Shown: piece after piece, positions 35,178 through 43,302 of the stretch
Numbering within the stretch: the stretch's first letter is position 1
How the letters are laid out: each line of letters opens with the position of its first letter
Origin: Halobacillus campisalis
Lineage (GTDB): Bacteria > Bacillota > Bacilli > Bacillales > Halobacillaceae
NCBI RefSeq assembly: GCF_030345335.1
Contig: NZ_JAPVRC010000008.1
Coordinates: 62,001 to 126,000, forward strand
DNA length: 64,000 bases
Reading direction: 5' to 3'
Made by a program: the position numbers and the translations under genes
The notes under the pieces: generated by a model
What the model was told of the DNA's origin: nothing
Databases searched by the model: none
The model's input: only the letters and a program-made list of their open reading frames with translations

Positions 35178-35467
35178 TTATTTGGGCAATTATCGGTATG
35201 GCGGTTGTGACTGCAGTACCAAGAATACTCCCGGCTTTCATAGTGGACTATGTTCATTTCCCTAAATGGGTGGATCGTTGGTTGAATGCTATTCCTTATG
35301 CAGCACTCGGGGCATTGATCTTTCCGGGGATCTTGAGCGTAAAGCCTGAGGCTCCACAAATTGGTGTCATTGCAGGTATGGTCGGCATTTTACTTGCATG
35401 GCTGAACTTGAACATCATAATAGTCATCATCGGGGCTATAGCCTCCGTCTTTTTAATGACTTTTTAG
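35174..35467 (+). CDS. azlD: AzlD family small exporter subunit
   Basis: This 97-residue protein with three to four spans starts MIIWAIIGMAVVTAVPRILP and has the AzlD feature LNAIPYAALGALIFPGIL. It is the small partner of AzlC in branched-chain amino acid export. It starts inside the azlC stop codon (4-base overlap). No terminator is obvious before the next gene. Confidence 0.92.
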   Translation: MIIWAIIGMAVVTAVPRILPAFIVDYVHFPKWVDRWLNAIPYAALGALIFPGILSVKPEAPQIGVIAGMVGILLAWLNLNIIIVIIGAIASVFLMTF

Positions 35468-35526
35468 CACGCCCGCCCAGTCCTGGCATAACGTATATTG
35501 AGACTTCACGAAGGGGATGAATTGTT

Positions 35527-36051
35527 ATGCACAGACAAAATGGCTTTCCAGGGTACGGCCCAGGCGGACCGGGCGGTTTGCCCGGATTTGGACCTGGCCC
35601 GGGCGGCGGCCAAGGTGGCCCAGGCGGCTTTCCAGGGTACGGCCCAGGTCAAGGTGGCCCAGGCGGCTTTCCAGGGTACGGCCCAGGTCAAGGTGGCCCG
35701 GGCGGCTTTCCAGGATATGGTCAGGGTCAAGGGGGTCCAGGCGGCTTCCCAGGTCAGCCTGGCGGTGGATCACCTCAAGCCCCGCCTTTTTCAGCGGATC
35801 AGCTGCCTCCACCACCTAGTTCTCCACCTGCATCAGCTCAGGGAGCGGAACTTTTCGCAGTAGACCCTGGATCTCTTTATGGCTGCCTGTACCGATATAC
35901 GTGGATTCGTTTAAACAATGGTCAACGCTTTTGGTTCTTCCCTGTTTTCATAGGCAGGACTTCAGTCGCAGGCTATCGATGGCGACCTAATCGCCGTCGC
36001 TGGGATTACTTTGGAATCGATTCTAATCGTATTGCCAGCTTCAGTTGTTAA
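35527..36051 (+). CDS. Gly/Pro-rich repeat protein with conserved C-terminal domain
   Basis: This 174-residue protein has two parts. Residues 5-83 are Gly/Pro/Gln-rich tandem repeats (unit GQGGPGGFPGYGP), followed by a Pro/Ser linker (84-106). Residues 110-174 form a compact aromatic and basic domain (GCLYRYTWIRLNNGQRFWFF, then GRTSVAGYRW) ending in FSC. Such C-terminal domains occur in Bacillaceae proteins of unknown role, some annotated as spore or surface proteins; I cannot assign a function. No signal peptide is present, which would fit a spore coat component. AAGGGGATGAATTGTT precedes the ATG. The GC-rich repeat differs strongly from the surrounding composition. Confidence 0.8.
   Translation: MHRQNGFPGYGPGGPGGLPGFGPGPGGGQGGPGGFPGYGPGQGGPGGFPGYGPGQGGPGGFPGYGQGQGGPGGFPGQPGGGSPQAPPFSADQLPPPPSSPPASAQGAELFAVDPGSLYGCLYRYTWIRLNNGQRFWFFPVFIGRTSVAGYRWRPNRRRWDYFGIDSNRIASFSC
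35611..35757 (+). repeat. 39-bp tandem repeats (Gly/Pro-rich)
   Basis: Units of 39 bases begin at 35611, 35650 and 35689, with partial degenerate copies on both sides. Each full unit encodes 13 residues, as in the unrelated rsgI repeat. The first two units are identical over most of their length, so recent expansion is likely. Confidence 0.9.
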
Positions 36052-36073
36052 CCTTATTAAAGTGCTTTTATCA

Positions 36074-36103
36074 GAGGGTATCACAAGCGCGATACCCTTT
36101 TTT
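36074..36103 (+). terminator. Terminator after the Gly/Pro-rich protein gene
   Basis: GAGGGTATC pairs with GATACCCTT, followed by a run of T residues. Confidence 0.9.
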
Positions 36104-36149
36104 CTGATAAAATATAATCATGACCTAGGGGAAAAAGGGGAAGATAATA

Positions 36150-36680
36150 ATGGCACACGTGAGAGTGGCTCAGCTGGAGGATGCTGAACAAATTGCAAAT
36201 ATCCACATTAAAAGCTGGAAATCTACATATAAAGATTTAATAGACGAGCAAGATATGAGTAATATCACGTTAGAGAATAGAATGGCTTTGTGGGAAACGG
36301 TGTTAAAATCGCCTATTAACGGGCAAGTTGCCTTTGTGATCGAGAATAATAAAGGGGAAGTAGTGGGATTTGTTTCCGGTGGGAAGGAACGGACGAAGAA
36401 TTATACCTATGATGGGGAAATTTATGCCATTTATTTATTGGATGAGTACCAGAGAATCGGATATGGAAGCTGGCTTCTCAATTCATTTGCACAGGCCATG
36501 AAAGCCGCCGGTTATCAGTCTTTGCTTGTATGGGTGTTGACTAGGAACCCGTCTGCTAATTTTTATAAAGTTTTAGGAGCCAAACCGGTAGAAGCAGAGG
36601 AAGTTACAATCGGATCGGGTACTTATGAAGAAACGGCATATGGGTGGAATGATATTAATGATTTGTTAGACAGATTATGA
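36150..36680 (+). CDS. GNAT family N-acetyltransferase
   Basis: This 176-residue GNAT protein has the acetyl-CoA motif DEYQRIGYGSWLLNSFAQAM (about 106-125) and the closing segment LVWVLTRNPSANFYKVLGAK. It is an intact relative of the broken gene at 30624-31148, sharing the pattern VEDAEAIA..CWKTTYK near the N-terminus and WVL..N.....Y near the end. The substrate is unknown. AAGGGGAAGATAATA precedes the ATG. It is followed by a strong terminator shared with the convergent CDF gene. Confidence 0.88.
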   Translation: MAHVRVAQLEDAEQIANIHIKSWKSTYKDLIDEQDMSNITLENRMALWETVLKSPINGQVAFVIENNKGEVVGFVSGGKERTKNYTYDGEIYAIYLLDEYQRIGYGSWLLNSFAQAMKAAGYQSLLVWVLTRNPSANFYKVLGAKPVEAEEVTIGSGTYEETAYGWNDINDLLDRL

Positions 36681-36693
36681 TCCCTTCATTGTA

Positions 36694-36731
36694 AAAAAAG
36701 CTGTCAACCTTTTCTGATTGACAGCTTTTTT
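36694..36731. terminator. Bidirectional terminator
   Basis: AAAAAGCTGTCAA pairs with TTGACAGCTTTTT, with A and T tracts on the two sides. Confidence 0.93.
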
Positions 36732-36745
36732 AGAAAGCAGAAATT

Positions 36746-37624
36746 TTATTCATTTTTATAATCATAAGGTTCTATATGGATATGAGCATGATAAATGTGC
36801 AGCTCTTCTTCTAGTATTTTTTCTACTTCATCAGTAATCACATGGCCTTGTTCGATAGTAAGACTTGGGTTTATGTGTATTGTCGCATCTACAAGGGTCT
36901 GGTTTCCTTGCAGTCTGCCTTTTACATCTTTTACAGCCCATACGTCTGGATGGGCTTCAATTAATTTACGGATCGATTCAATTTCTTGTTCATCGAACCC
37001 ATCAGTTAATCTGTGACTCGCGTCATAAAAAATATCCCATGCCGTTTTACATATTATAATTCCCACGATCAAACCGGCTAAAGGATCTAGCCAGTAAATA
37101 CCGAGCTGAGCTCCGAAAATCCCTATCGCCGCACCGACACTTACGAGCGCGTCAGATTTATTATCTTGAGCGGCTGCATAGAGGGCGTTGCTATTTACTT
37201 TACTGGAGAGGTTAATATTATATTTATAAACCCCGAACATAATTGCAGCTCCAGTCAGGGCGGTCCATGCTGTTAAAAGTGAAGGCTCAGAAACTTCTTG
37301 ATTAATAATGTCCTGGAACGTACCGAAGATTACTTCTAATCCTATGGTGACCATAATAAAAGCTGCGATTAATGAGGCGATCGTCTCAGCCTTGAAGTGC
37401 CCGTAATGATGATCTTCATCTGGAGGCTTTCTGGAAATTTTCAAGCCGATGAGAACAGCCACAGAGGCGACAATATCTGTCGTATTATTTAAACCGTCCG
37501 CACGTAAGGCTTCAGAGTTACCGATTGAAGCAACGAACAATTTTGTCACCGCAAGAATCAGGTATGCGATAATACTAACCCATGCTCCGCGCTCTCCCCT
37601 TTTTAAATTTTCATATTCGCCCAT
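36746..37624 (-). CDS. Cation diffusion facilitator family transporter
   Basis: This 292-residue CDF protein has six membrane spans and a C-terminal cytoplasmic domain. Metal-site residues appear in SEALRADGLNNTTDIVASV near residue 40, where the usual HxxxD is modified (Asn-Asn-x-x-Asp), and in AAQDNKSDALVSVGAAIG near 150 (DxxxD). DHHYGHFKAE follows span 2. The Asn/Asp pattern is more like manganese-type than zinc-type CDF proteins, so Mn2+ or Fe2+ export is a reasonable guess. GGAGGA lies upstream of the ATG at 37622-37624. It is monocistronic. Confidence 0.9.
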   Translation of the reverse strand: MGEYENLKRGERGAWVSIIAYLILAVTKLFVASIGNSEALRADGLNNTTDIVASVAVLIGLKISRKPPDEDHHYGHFKAETIASLIAAFIMVTIGLEVIFGTFQDIINQEVSEPSLLTAWTALTGAAIMFGVYKYNINLSSKVNSNALYAAAQDNKSDALVSVGAAIGIFGAQLGIYWLDPLAGLIVGIIICKTAWDIFYDASHRLTDGFDEQEIESIRKLIEAHPDVWAVKDVKGRLQGNQTLVDATIHINPSLTIEQGHVITDEVEKILEEELHIYHAHIHIEPYDYKNE

Positions 37625-38063
37625 ACTTCTTTCCTCCACTCTCTAACTTTAAAGCATGGTTAAGCTTACCAAACCCGATGTATTTGGGTCTAGAGAAAAA
37701 AAACTACCCTGATTCACATCCCTTGGAGATGGTAAGGTTATTTGCGCTGGCTCAACTCCTTACGTATTACAGGGAAGGGCTTCATAATTATATAGTTACC
37801 CTTCGTAAGATTAAATATAAGGGAAATGGATTATTCATAAGAATATCCCTCAGGAGAAAGTTCACAATAATAAACTATTTCCTCGTGTTGCCTTATTAAC
37901 AATAAGTCCTCCACTTGACATTAGCACAATATAATCTCAATTTCGAGATTCTTAGTTTTGAATAAAAAAAGATTGGGTATATGTATCGTGTATTACGAAT
38001 AAAGACGAGGTTACAATAAGCCGGAGAACGATTCATAAACCCAACTAAAGGAGAGATTTGTTC
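37625..38063. other. Spacer between divergent CDF and wrbA genes
   Basis: This region of about 440 bases holds an operator-like palindrome (37933-37950). A 105-codon frame from 37582 lacks a ribosome site and is not called as a gene. The first 290 bases show nothing else I recognise. Confidence 0.55.
37933..37950 (+). promoter_or_regulatory. MhqR-type operator upstream of wrbA
   Basis: The palindrome ATCT-CAATTTCG-AGAT (arms at 37934-37937 and 37946-37949) closely fits the ATCTcgaAtTCgAGAT box that I recall for the quinone-sensing repressor MhqR of B. subtilis. It overlaps a TATAAT (37930-37935), as expected for repression, and lies 114 bases before a quinone oxidoreductase gene. Confidence 0.65.
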
Positions 38064-38672
38064 ATGGCTGATGTAAAATTAGCGATCATTTATTACAGTT
38101 CAACCGGAACGAACTACAAGATGGCTCAATGGGCAGAAGATGCTGCAAAGAACGCAGGTGCTGAAGTTAAATTAGTACGCGTACCTGAATTGGCGCCAAT
38201 GGAAGCGATTGAACAGAATCCGGCATGGAAAGAACACTACTTGGCAACGAAAGATAAAGTGGCTTTAGCTACAGTGGAAGACCTCGACTGGGCTGATGCT
38301 TTTATTTTCAGTTCGCCTACCAGGTTTGGAACGCTTCCGGCTCAAACTAAACAATTTCTTGATCAAGCAGGCGGTCTTTGGGCGCAAGGCAAACTAGTGA
38401 ATAAGGTTGTCAGCGGCATGACTTCAGCACAAAACCCGCATGGAGGCCAAGAAGCAACACTTCTGAATTTGTACACGACAATGTTCCACTGGGGTGCAAT
38501 TGTCGCTTCTCCTGGATACTCAGATAATTCTATTTTTTCTGCAGGAGGGAACCCATACGGCACTAGTGTGACGGTGGATGGGGAAGGTAACATGAAAGAG
38601 GATGTTGAAGGAGCTGTACGTCATCAGGTGAACAGAACATTGGAAGTAGCCAAAAAAATCGTAAACGGTTAA
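38064..38672 (+). CDS. wrbA: NAD(P)H:quinone oxidoreductase, WrbA type
   Basis: This 202-residue flavodoxin-fold enzyme belongs to the WrbA family and reduces quinones by two electrons to avoid semiquinones. FMN phosphate loop YYSSTGTNYKMAQ (about 9-21), SSPTRFGTLPAQTKQFLDQ near 85, and HWGAIVASPGYSDN near 140 are family landmarks. AAAGGAG precedes the ATG at 38064. The upstream palindrome matches the MhqR box, so induction by quinones or catechol is predicted. A terminator follows the gene. Confidence 0.92.
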   Translation: MADVKLAIIYYSSTGTNYKMAQWAEDAAKNAGAEVKLVRVPELAPMEAIEQNPAWKEHYLATKDKVALATVEDLDWADAFIFSSPTRFGTLPAQTKQFLDQAGGLWAQGKLVNKVVSGMTSAQNPHGGQEATLLNLYTTMFHWGAIVASPGYSDNSIFSAGGNPYGTSVTVDGEGNMKEDVEGAVRHQVNRTLEVAKKIVNG

Positions 38673-39006
38673 TATGCAAATCAAAGATCCCGTATCAAGG
38701 GATCTTTTTTTGTCTCTTCTCAATCATTAAGGATTTTTAATATAAGTTCCTTAGATGAAAGAACGGTTTCGGTGATTGTCAGGAGGTAAGGTGGGTGAGA
38801 AAAACGTTAACTTTACATAGATTGCAAACAAAATCGAGCGGGGTATGCAAATACAATATGTTCTAAAAAAAATAAATGAGTGTAAATGGCTCTACAGAGG
38901 TTTATATTCGAACTTTCCTGGGAATTATATAACTAAATATTCAGAATATTATTGCGTTATGCTTCGAAATGCTTCATAATGAAAAAAAGCAATAGGGGGT
39001 ATTCTC
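38673..39006. other. Spacer with a possible micro-ORF
   Basis: After the wrbA terminator, AGGAGG (38781-38786) precedes a GTG at 38795 that opens a 23-residue frame ending at 38866 (start MRKTLTLHRLQTKSSG). The ribosome site is good, but there is no family support, so it is not listed as a gene. The rest shows nothing I recognise. Confidence 0.4.
38683..38711 (+). terminator. Terminator after wrbA
   Basis: AAAGATCCC pairs with GGGATCTTT, followed by four more T residues. Confidence 0.92.
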
Positions 39007-39249
39007 ATGAGAAAGCAAAAGCTAATATATGTGCTACGTCGTGATCCTGGATTCAGAAATCGTGAAATCACTGCCAAAAGAGAATTGTCCTTTGGAATTA
39101 AGCTAGCCTCGAAACTGCTTCTAGACCAACTATGTTTTCAGTTCAATAAAGAAAGATTGGACGAAAAGATAAATTTAGCAATTGATAACAACGATCGTGA
39201 AGAGTTTGAAAGATTAAGTCAAAATTATAAATATTACACTTTGAAATAG
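39007..39249 (+). CDS. IDEAL domain protein
   Basis: This 80-residue protein has a C-terminal IDEAL domain (about residues 38-75, LLLDQLCFQFNKERLDEKIN then ALDNNDREEF-like AIDNNDREEFERLS). The domain is a short helical motif named for its conserved residues and is found in small Firmicutes proteins, including the ComK adaptor-like and YpiB-type proteins. The specific role is unknown. The N-terminal half is basic. A G-rich ribosome site (AATAGGGGG) is followed by ATG 39007. It is monocistronic with a strong terminator. Confidence 0.85.
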   Translation: MRKQKLIYVLRRDPGFRNREITAKRELSFGIKLASKLLLDQLCFQFNKERLDEKINLAIDNNDREEFERLSQNYKYYTLK

Positions 39250-39257
39250 ATGTACAG

Positions 39258-39287
39258 AATGCCGCTCATTGTGAGCGGCATTTTTTT
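39258..39287 (+). terminator. Terminator after the IDEAL gene
   Basis: AATGCCGCTCA pairs with TGAGCGGCATT, followed by seven T residues in total. Confidence 0.94.
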
Positions 39288-39496
39288 ATGAACCTGTTAA
39301 AACTCCTACTTGATTTATCGTTTCGCATAAGATGCGTAGTATGGAAGAATGATTTTGCTTTCTATTCTTAGAAGCGAGTGTGTAGATGGAAAAGCATGTC
39401 ATTCCCACGTTTAACATAGCTGTTTATTTTGTACAGAAAGATTTAAATAATGTTATAGTTATGAGGACTATTTTACAATTAGGAAGGTACTTAATC

Positions 39497-40330
39497 ATGC
39501 GAAGAAAATTAACGGTTATTTTAATATCTTTTAGCTTTTTATTGACTGCTTGTTCAGTAATAGACACCACAAGTGAACCTGAAGCCCCACAGGAAGATCA
39601 AACTCCTGAAACAAATGACGAGGCAGAAGAAAATGGGGAGGCTGAAGCGTCGTCAAATGAGGAAGAAGAATTGCAGAATGAAAGTGAATATGCGAATGCT
39701 TTCGCAGAGAATCTGGATGAACGAGAAGATGAAGATGGACTTACTGTTATTCAGGAACCGGATATTAAAGAGGTAGTAGTAAATAAAAACCGCAAACTTC
39801 CAGAAGGCTATGAACCGGATGAATTAGTTGTGCCAGACGTTCGTTTTCCATTTGATGATGATCATCCGAAAAAGTATATGCAGCCAGAGGCTGCTGATGC
39901 CCTGGAACAGCTTTTTAATGCGGCTGATGAGCAAGGGTTAGATTTATACGCAACCTCTGGATACCGTTCTTATGATAGACAAAAAACGATTTATGAAAAC
40001 AATGTGGCGGAGAGAGGTCAAGAGGAAGCTGACAAGTTTTCTGCCAGACCTGGTACGAGTGAACATCAGACGGGTCTTGCGATGGATGTAACGTCCCCTG
40101 AGATGGAATTTAAATTGGACCAGAGTTTTATTGACACTGAAGAAGGAGAATGGCTGGCAGACCACGCCCACGAACATGGTTTTGTTATTCGATACCTGGA
40201 AGGCACTTCTGATATAACAGGTTATGAATATGAACCATGGCATTTAAGATACATTGGTAAAGATTTATCAGCAGAAATACACGAGAGTGGGGGAACTTTA
40301 GAAGAATTTTTTGGTTTCTATCCCGAATAA
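39497..40330 (+). CDS. VanY-type D-Ala-D-Ala carboxypeptidase lipoprotein
   Basis: This 277-residue lipoprotein has a signal peptide ending in the lipobox LLTAC (Cys19) and an acidic linker (about 22-75, rich in Glu). A peptidase M15B domain follows. Metal and catalytic motifs are TSGYRSYDRQ near 153, SEHQTGLAMDVT near 190 (His and Asp ligands), and the Glu-x-x-His pair in YEPWHLRYIG near 245. It trims peptidoglycan stem peptides outside the cell. The ATG at 39497 follows AGGAAGG; upstream in-frame starts at 39386 would hide the signal peptide. The acidic linker suits a high-salt exterior. Confidence 0.92.
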   Translation: MRRKLTVILISFSFLLTACSVIDTTSEPEAPQEDQTPETNDEAEENGEAEASSNEEEELQNESEYANAFAENLDEREDEDGLTVIQEPDIKEVVVNKNRKLPEGYEPDELVVPDVRFPFDDDHPKKYMQPEAADALEQLFNAADEQGLDLYATSGYRSYDRQKTIYENNVAERGQEEADKFSARPGTSEHQTGLAMDVTSPEMEFKLDQSFIDTEEGEWLADHAHEHGFVIRYLEGTSDITGYEYEPWHLRYIGKDLSAEIHESGGTLEEFFGFYPE

Positions 40331-40337
40331 TATATGT

Positions 40338-40386
40338 GGCCGGCTATAAAAGTCTAAGAAGTAGACTTTTATAGCCGGCCTTTTTT
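40338..40386 (+). terminator. Strong terminator after the VanY-like gene
   Basis: A perfect 19-bp stem (40338-40356 against 40362-40380) with a 5-base loop is followed by six T residues. Confidence 0.96.
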
Positions 40387-40473
40387 CTATCCTAGTCTTT
40401 TGTAAATGGCTATGTTAAGGGTGGTTGTTGATGTTTATAAGTGAGTTATTCAACAATAGGGCAGGATAGTGGA

Positions 40474-40597
40474 AGGTGGTTTTAGGAATGGACTCGCTTT
40501 CCGTGGGAGTGCAGTGAGCTTCCTCAGGCTGCCGCCTTCCGGGATCTCATCAATCACTCTCTTCCCACAGGAGTCTCGCCCATTCCTAAAACCACCT
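40474..40597 (-). repeat. Hairpin module G
   Basis: This 124-bp module has the same perfect 17-bp AGGTGGTTTTAGGAATG arms and core as module A in element I, with a few internal changes. Confidence 0.93.
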
Positions 40598-40689
40598 AAC
40601 GTATATTACTGACGGAACTAAGACATGAGAAGCAAAAAACTCTCTTGCACCAACCTTTCCCAACCCCACTTTCAATATAAAGCGAATGC

Positions 40690-40870
40690 CACGATCTCAT
40701 CTTACCCGTGTATTCGAGCTTCGACGCTTAGCGGGTTAACGAGACTCTCTTCACTTCTGTACGATAAGGAAACATCGAATCCCTCCGTTCTTCGTGTTCC
40801 CTTTATCTCCGGCAGCTAAGAACGAAGCGCTTTTGCTCTTAAAAAAAGGTGCGGCGCAGTTCCCCAATCC
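40690..40870. repeat. Long repeat module in element IV
   Basis: This is a diverged copy of the module at 7988-8162. It shares CACGATCTCATC, TTCGACGCTTAGCGGGTTAA and CTCCGTTCTTCGTGTT, and lacks the CAGTCCAGTCC part. Confidence 0.75.
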
Positions 40871-41057
40871 CCAATTAGAAGTAATTGAGAAAAAGAACTA
40901 CTTTCACTCAAGCGAAGCGTCTTTCATCCCTCCGTTCTTTCGGATTATAAAGTTTTATAGCAAGGTTTTGCAACATTAGAAACTTGGTACTAGAATCAGC
41001 GTACTAACAGAAATATTTGCTTTTTCTTGAAGCGGTTTCTCGATACTTATTAGGCAG

Positions 41058-41095
41058 AGGGGCGGAGGGAAAGCGGTCCGTTTCCCTCGGCCCCT
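41058..41095. repeat. Collapsed hairpin module in element IV
   Basis: Arms AGGGGCGGAGGGAAA and TTTCCCTCGGCCCCT (one mismatch) are separated by only 8 bases. It sits where the second hairpin module is found in elements I-III, so the roughly 90-bp core has been deleted while the arms remain. Confidence 0.8.
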
Positions 41096-41269
41096 AAATT
41101 GTCATTATGGCTCGAAAGTCAGTCTTCCACTAAAGGGAGCTTATATGAATATCAACACGGAACTTTAACAAAGCCTTGTAAATAGTAGTGATGACATTCG
41201 CTTATTTCACTTGGAGATGGGTTTCGTTGTTTTCAGGAACGAAACTACTAATGCTGTGTTTTTGGTTGG

Positions 41270-41890
41270 TCAATAACTTAAACCTACTCTTGTATAATGG
41301 AATTCATTTTCCTTAATTTCTTTAAAAGCAAAAAGGGCGGTATCTTTCACCGTTATACGGGTTCCCCCTTCAGGCAGGAAATTTTCCTCGTAGCGCACCT
41401 CTCCTTCGTTCTCACCATCTGGTAAGTAGGTAGGGCAAAGGATGACCCAGTCCAGGTTGCTTTTAGCCAGACTTTGATAAACCTTCTGATGTTCTTCAGC
41501 AGCGAAAGTAGATCGTCGTTTAGACTCCTTGGACTGATATCTATATTTCCCTTTTTCAAGCCTGCTGTTCAAAATACCTGCGGTCCCCACGGTAATGATT
41601 CTGTCGATTCTATGGCTGATCATATGATCTATAATAAGGGGGAAGGTCTTCGATAATGTATCCGTTTTGTCCGTACTCAACGCACTGAAGACGAGGTCAC
41701 ACCCTTGAATTGTTTTTTCTACATCTTCGCTGATAGTTGCGTCACCCTCAATTAAATGAGCACCTGGAATCAAGGACTCAGCTTTTGGTATATCTCTGAC
41801 GAGTGCCTTTATTTCCCAGCCTGCCTGTAAAGCAAGCTGCACTACGTTAGAACCGACACGGCCGGTTGCACCGAATACTGCAATCTTCAT
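41270..41890 (-). CDS. NAD(P)-binding oxidoreductase (atypical SDR, NmrA/YhfK-like)
   Basis: This 206-residue Rossmann protein has the N-terminal motif FGATGRVGSNVVQLAL (GxxGxxG, about 8-23) and the segment DLVFSALSTDKTD near 70. It is short and lacks the classical YxxxK, like the atypical SDRs that act as NAD(P)H sensors or flavin/quinone reductases. The likely role is NAD(P)H-dependent redox or sensing. GGAGTTTTTTT precedes the ATG at 41888-41890. It is divergent from the MFS permease gene. Confidence 0.85.
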   Translation of the reverse strand: MKIAVFGATGRVGSNVVQLALQAGWEIKALVRDIPKAESLIPGAHLIEGDATISEDVEKTIQGCDLVFSALSTDKTDTLSKTFPLIIDHMISHRIDRIITVGTAGILNSRLEKGKYRYQSKESKRRSTFAAEEHQKVYQSLAKSNLDWVILCPTYLPDGENEGEVRYEENFLPEGGTRITVKDTALFAFKEIKENEFHYTRVGLSY

Positions 41891-41982
41891 AAAAAAACTC
41901 CTTATAATATAAATATTTTCTCTATTTTCACGTATCTTTTGCTAAGCTGATTATAAGACAATTAGGAGATGGGGAGAGCCTT

Positions 41983-43278
41983 ATGAAAAAGAAACCTGTG
42001 TTGAGCTGGGTCTTGTATGATGTCGGAAATTCAGCTTTTGCAACGACCATCATGGCGGCAGTTCTGCCTATATTTTATTATGATGTAGCAGCCAAAGGAT
42101 TAGATGAATCTTTAGCGACGAGCTACTGGGGATATTCCCAATCTATAGCCGTTTTAATCGTCGCTCTTCTAGCACCAATTCTTGGAGCGATCAGTGATTA
42201 TTCAGCAGCTAAAAAGAAATTCCTGATGTTCTTCGCTTTTATGGGGATGATCGCGAGTGTGATGCTAGCGTTTGTGGGAGAAGGCGGGTACCTTTTAGCT
42301 TCCATTTTATTGATTGTCGGAACTATAGGTTTTTCTGGAGGCAATGCTTTCTACGATGCTTTTTTGCCTGAAGTGTCTGAAGAAAACAATATGGATAAGG
42401 TTTCTTCTTGGGGGTTTGCGTTCGGTTACATGGGTGGAGGAGTTCTATTAGCAATTAACTTGCTTATGATCATGAAATACGAATGGTTCGGACTTCCTGA
42501 CACGCTTGCTGGCACAAGGCTGGCTTTTATTTCTGTAGGGGTATGGTGGTTTATTTTTTCCATTCCGTTATTTAGAAATATCGTGGAAGAGAAAAAACAT
42601 ACTTCTAAAAGAACTAAATCCTTTATCAGCATAGGGTTCAAACGTGTAACGCACACTTTTAAAGAAATAAAGAAATTTAAGCAGCTGTTGTTATTCTTAA
42701 TCGCATTCTGGCTCTATAATGACGGCATTTCCACCATAATAAAAATGGCTACCATTTATGGCAGGGATATAGGGATAGACAGTAACTCCCTCATCATTGC
42801 CCTTTTGATTACTCAATTTGTAGGTATACCCTGTACTTTCTTTTTTGGATTTTTGGCTGGCAAAATTTCAGCCAAAAAGGCTCTTACTCTCTCCCTATAT
42901 ATATATTTAGTAATCGTAGGCCTAGGGTACTTTATGACGTCAGCTCTTCATTTTTATATACTTGCGATTTGTGTCGGTCTTGTACAGGGAGGGGCACAAT
43001 CCTTAAGCCGTTCGATTTTTGGAAAAATGGTGCCTGGGGACCGGCATGGTGAATTTTTTGGGTTTTACGGCATTTCTGCTAAGTTTTCAGCTATTTTCGG
43101 CCCATTCGCTTTTGCACTAGTCGGCCAGTTGACTGGCTCTAGCCGCTTAGGAATATTATCTCTTATCGTATTTTTCATTGCAGGCATCGTTTTATTGAGA
43201 TTTGTAGACATAGATAAAGGAAAAGAAGAAGCGGAGGCGCAAACGAACCCGGAATTCGAACCTGTCATAAAAACATAA
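41983..43278 (+). CDS. UMF1/Atg22-type MFS permease
   Basis: This 431-residue protein with about 12 spans starts SWVLYDVGNSAFATTIMAAV, the hallmark of the UMF1 family related to yeast Atg22 vacuolar effluxers. Further MFS features are GAISDYSAAKKKFLMFFA (loop 2-3 motif) and GLVQGGAQSLSRSIFGKMVP near residue 325. Bacterial members are thought to export amino acids or other metabolites, though substrates are mostly unknown. AGGAGATGGGGAG precedes the ATG. It shares a terminator with the convergent PLC-like gene. Confidence 0.9.
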   Translation: MKKKPVLSWVLYDVGNSAFATTIMAAVLPIFYYDVAAKGLDESLATSYWGYSQSIAVLIVALLAPILGAISDYSAAKKKFLMFFAFMGMIASVMLAFVGEGGYLLASILLIVGTIGFSGGNAFYDAFLPEVSEENNMDKVSSWGFAFGYMGGGVLLAINLLMIMKYEWFGLPDTLAGTRLAFISVGVWWFIFSIPLFRNIVEEKKHTSKRTKSFISIGFKRVTHTFKEIKKFKQLLLFLIAFWLYNDGISTIIKMATIYGRDIGIDSNSLIIALLITQFVGIPCTFFFGFLAGKISAKKALTLSLYIYLVIVGLGYFMTSALHFYILAICVGLVQGGAQSLSRSIFGKMVPGDRHGEFFGFYGISAKFSAIFGPFAFALVGQLTGSSRLGILSLIVFFIAGIVLLRFVDIDKGKEEAEAQTNPEFEPVIKT

Positions 43279-43302
43279 AACAAGCAGGAAGGCCTGCTTG
43301 TT
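43279..43302. terminator. Terminator between convergent genes
   Basis: CAAGCAGG pairs with CCTGCTTG around AAGG, in a gap of 22 bases between two stop codons. The T tracts are short on both sides. Confidence 0.75.

Larger units (their letters stand above)
40408..41175. mobile_element. Repeat element IV, MITE-like, with 8-bp target duplication
   Basis: This 768-bp non-coding element starts GGCTATGTTAAG and ends CTTTAACAAAGCC. A perfect 8-bp direct repeat TTGTAAAT flanks it (40400-40407 and 41176-41183). The inverted ends align over about 45 bp, with the left one carrying a 13-bp insertion. It holds hairpin module G, a copy of the long module and a collapsed hairpin. No transposase is present. 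Confidence 0.88.

Noticed and set aside
35498-35863. Several overlapping frames on both strands in the Gly/Pro repeat region
   Set aside because: They arise from the 39-bp GC-rich repeat, whose period is a multiple of three in every frame; only the frame from 35527 has a ribosome site and a non-repetitive domain.
37582-37899. 105-codon frame between the CDF gene and wrbA
   Set aside because: No ribosome site, atypical composition, and it overlaps the start of the CDF gene.
38795-38866. 23-codon micro-ORF with a good ribosome site after wrbA
   Set aside because: No homology I recognise and no terminator or promoter that frames it; too weak to call a gene.
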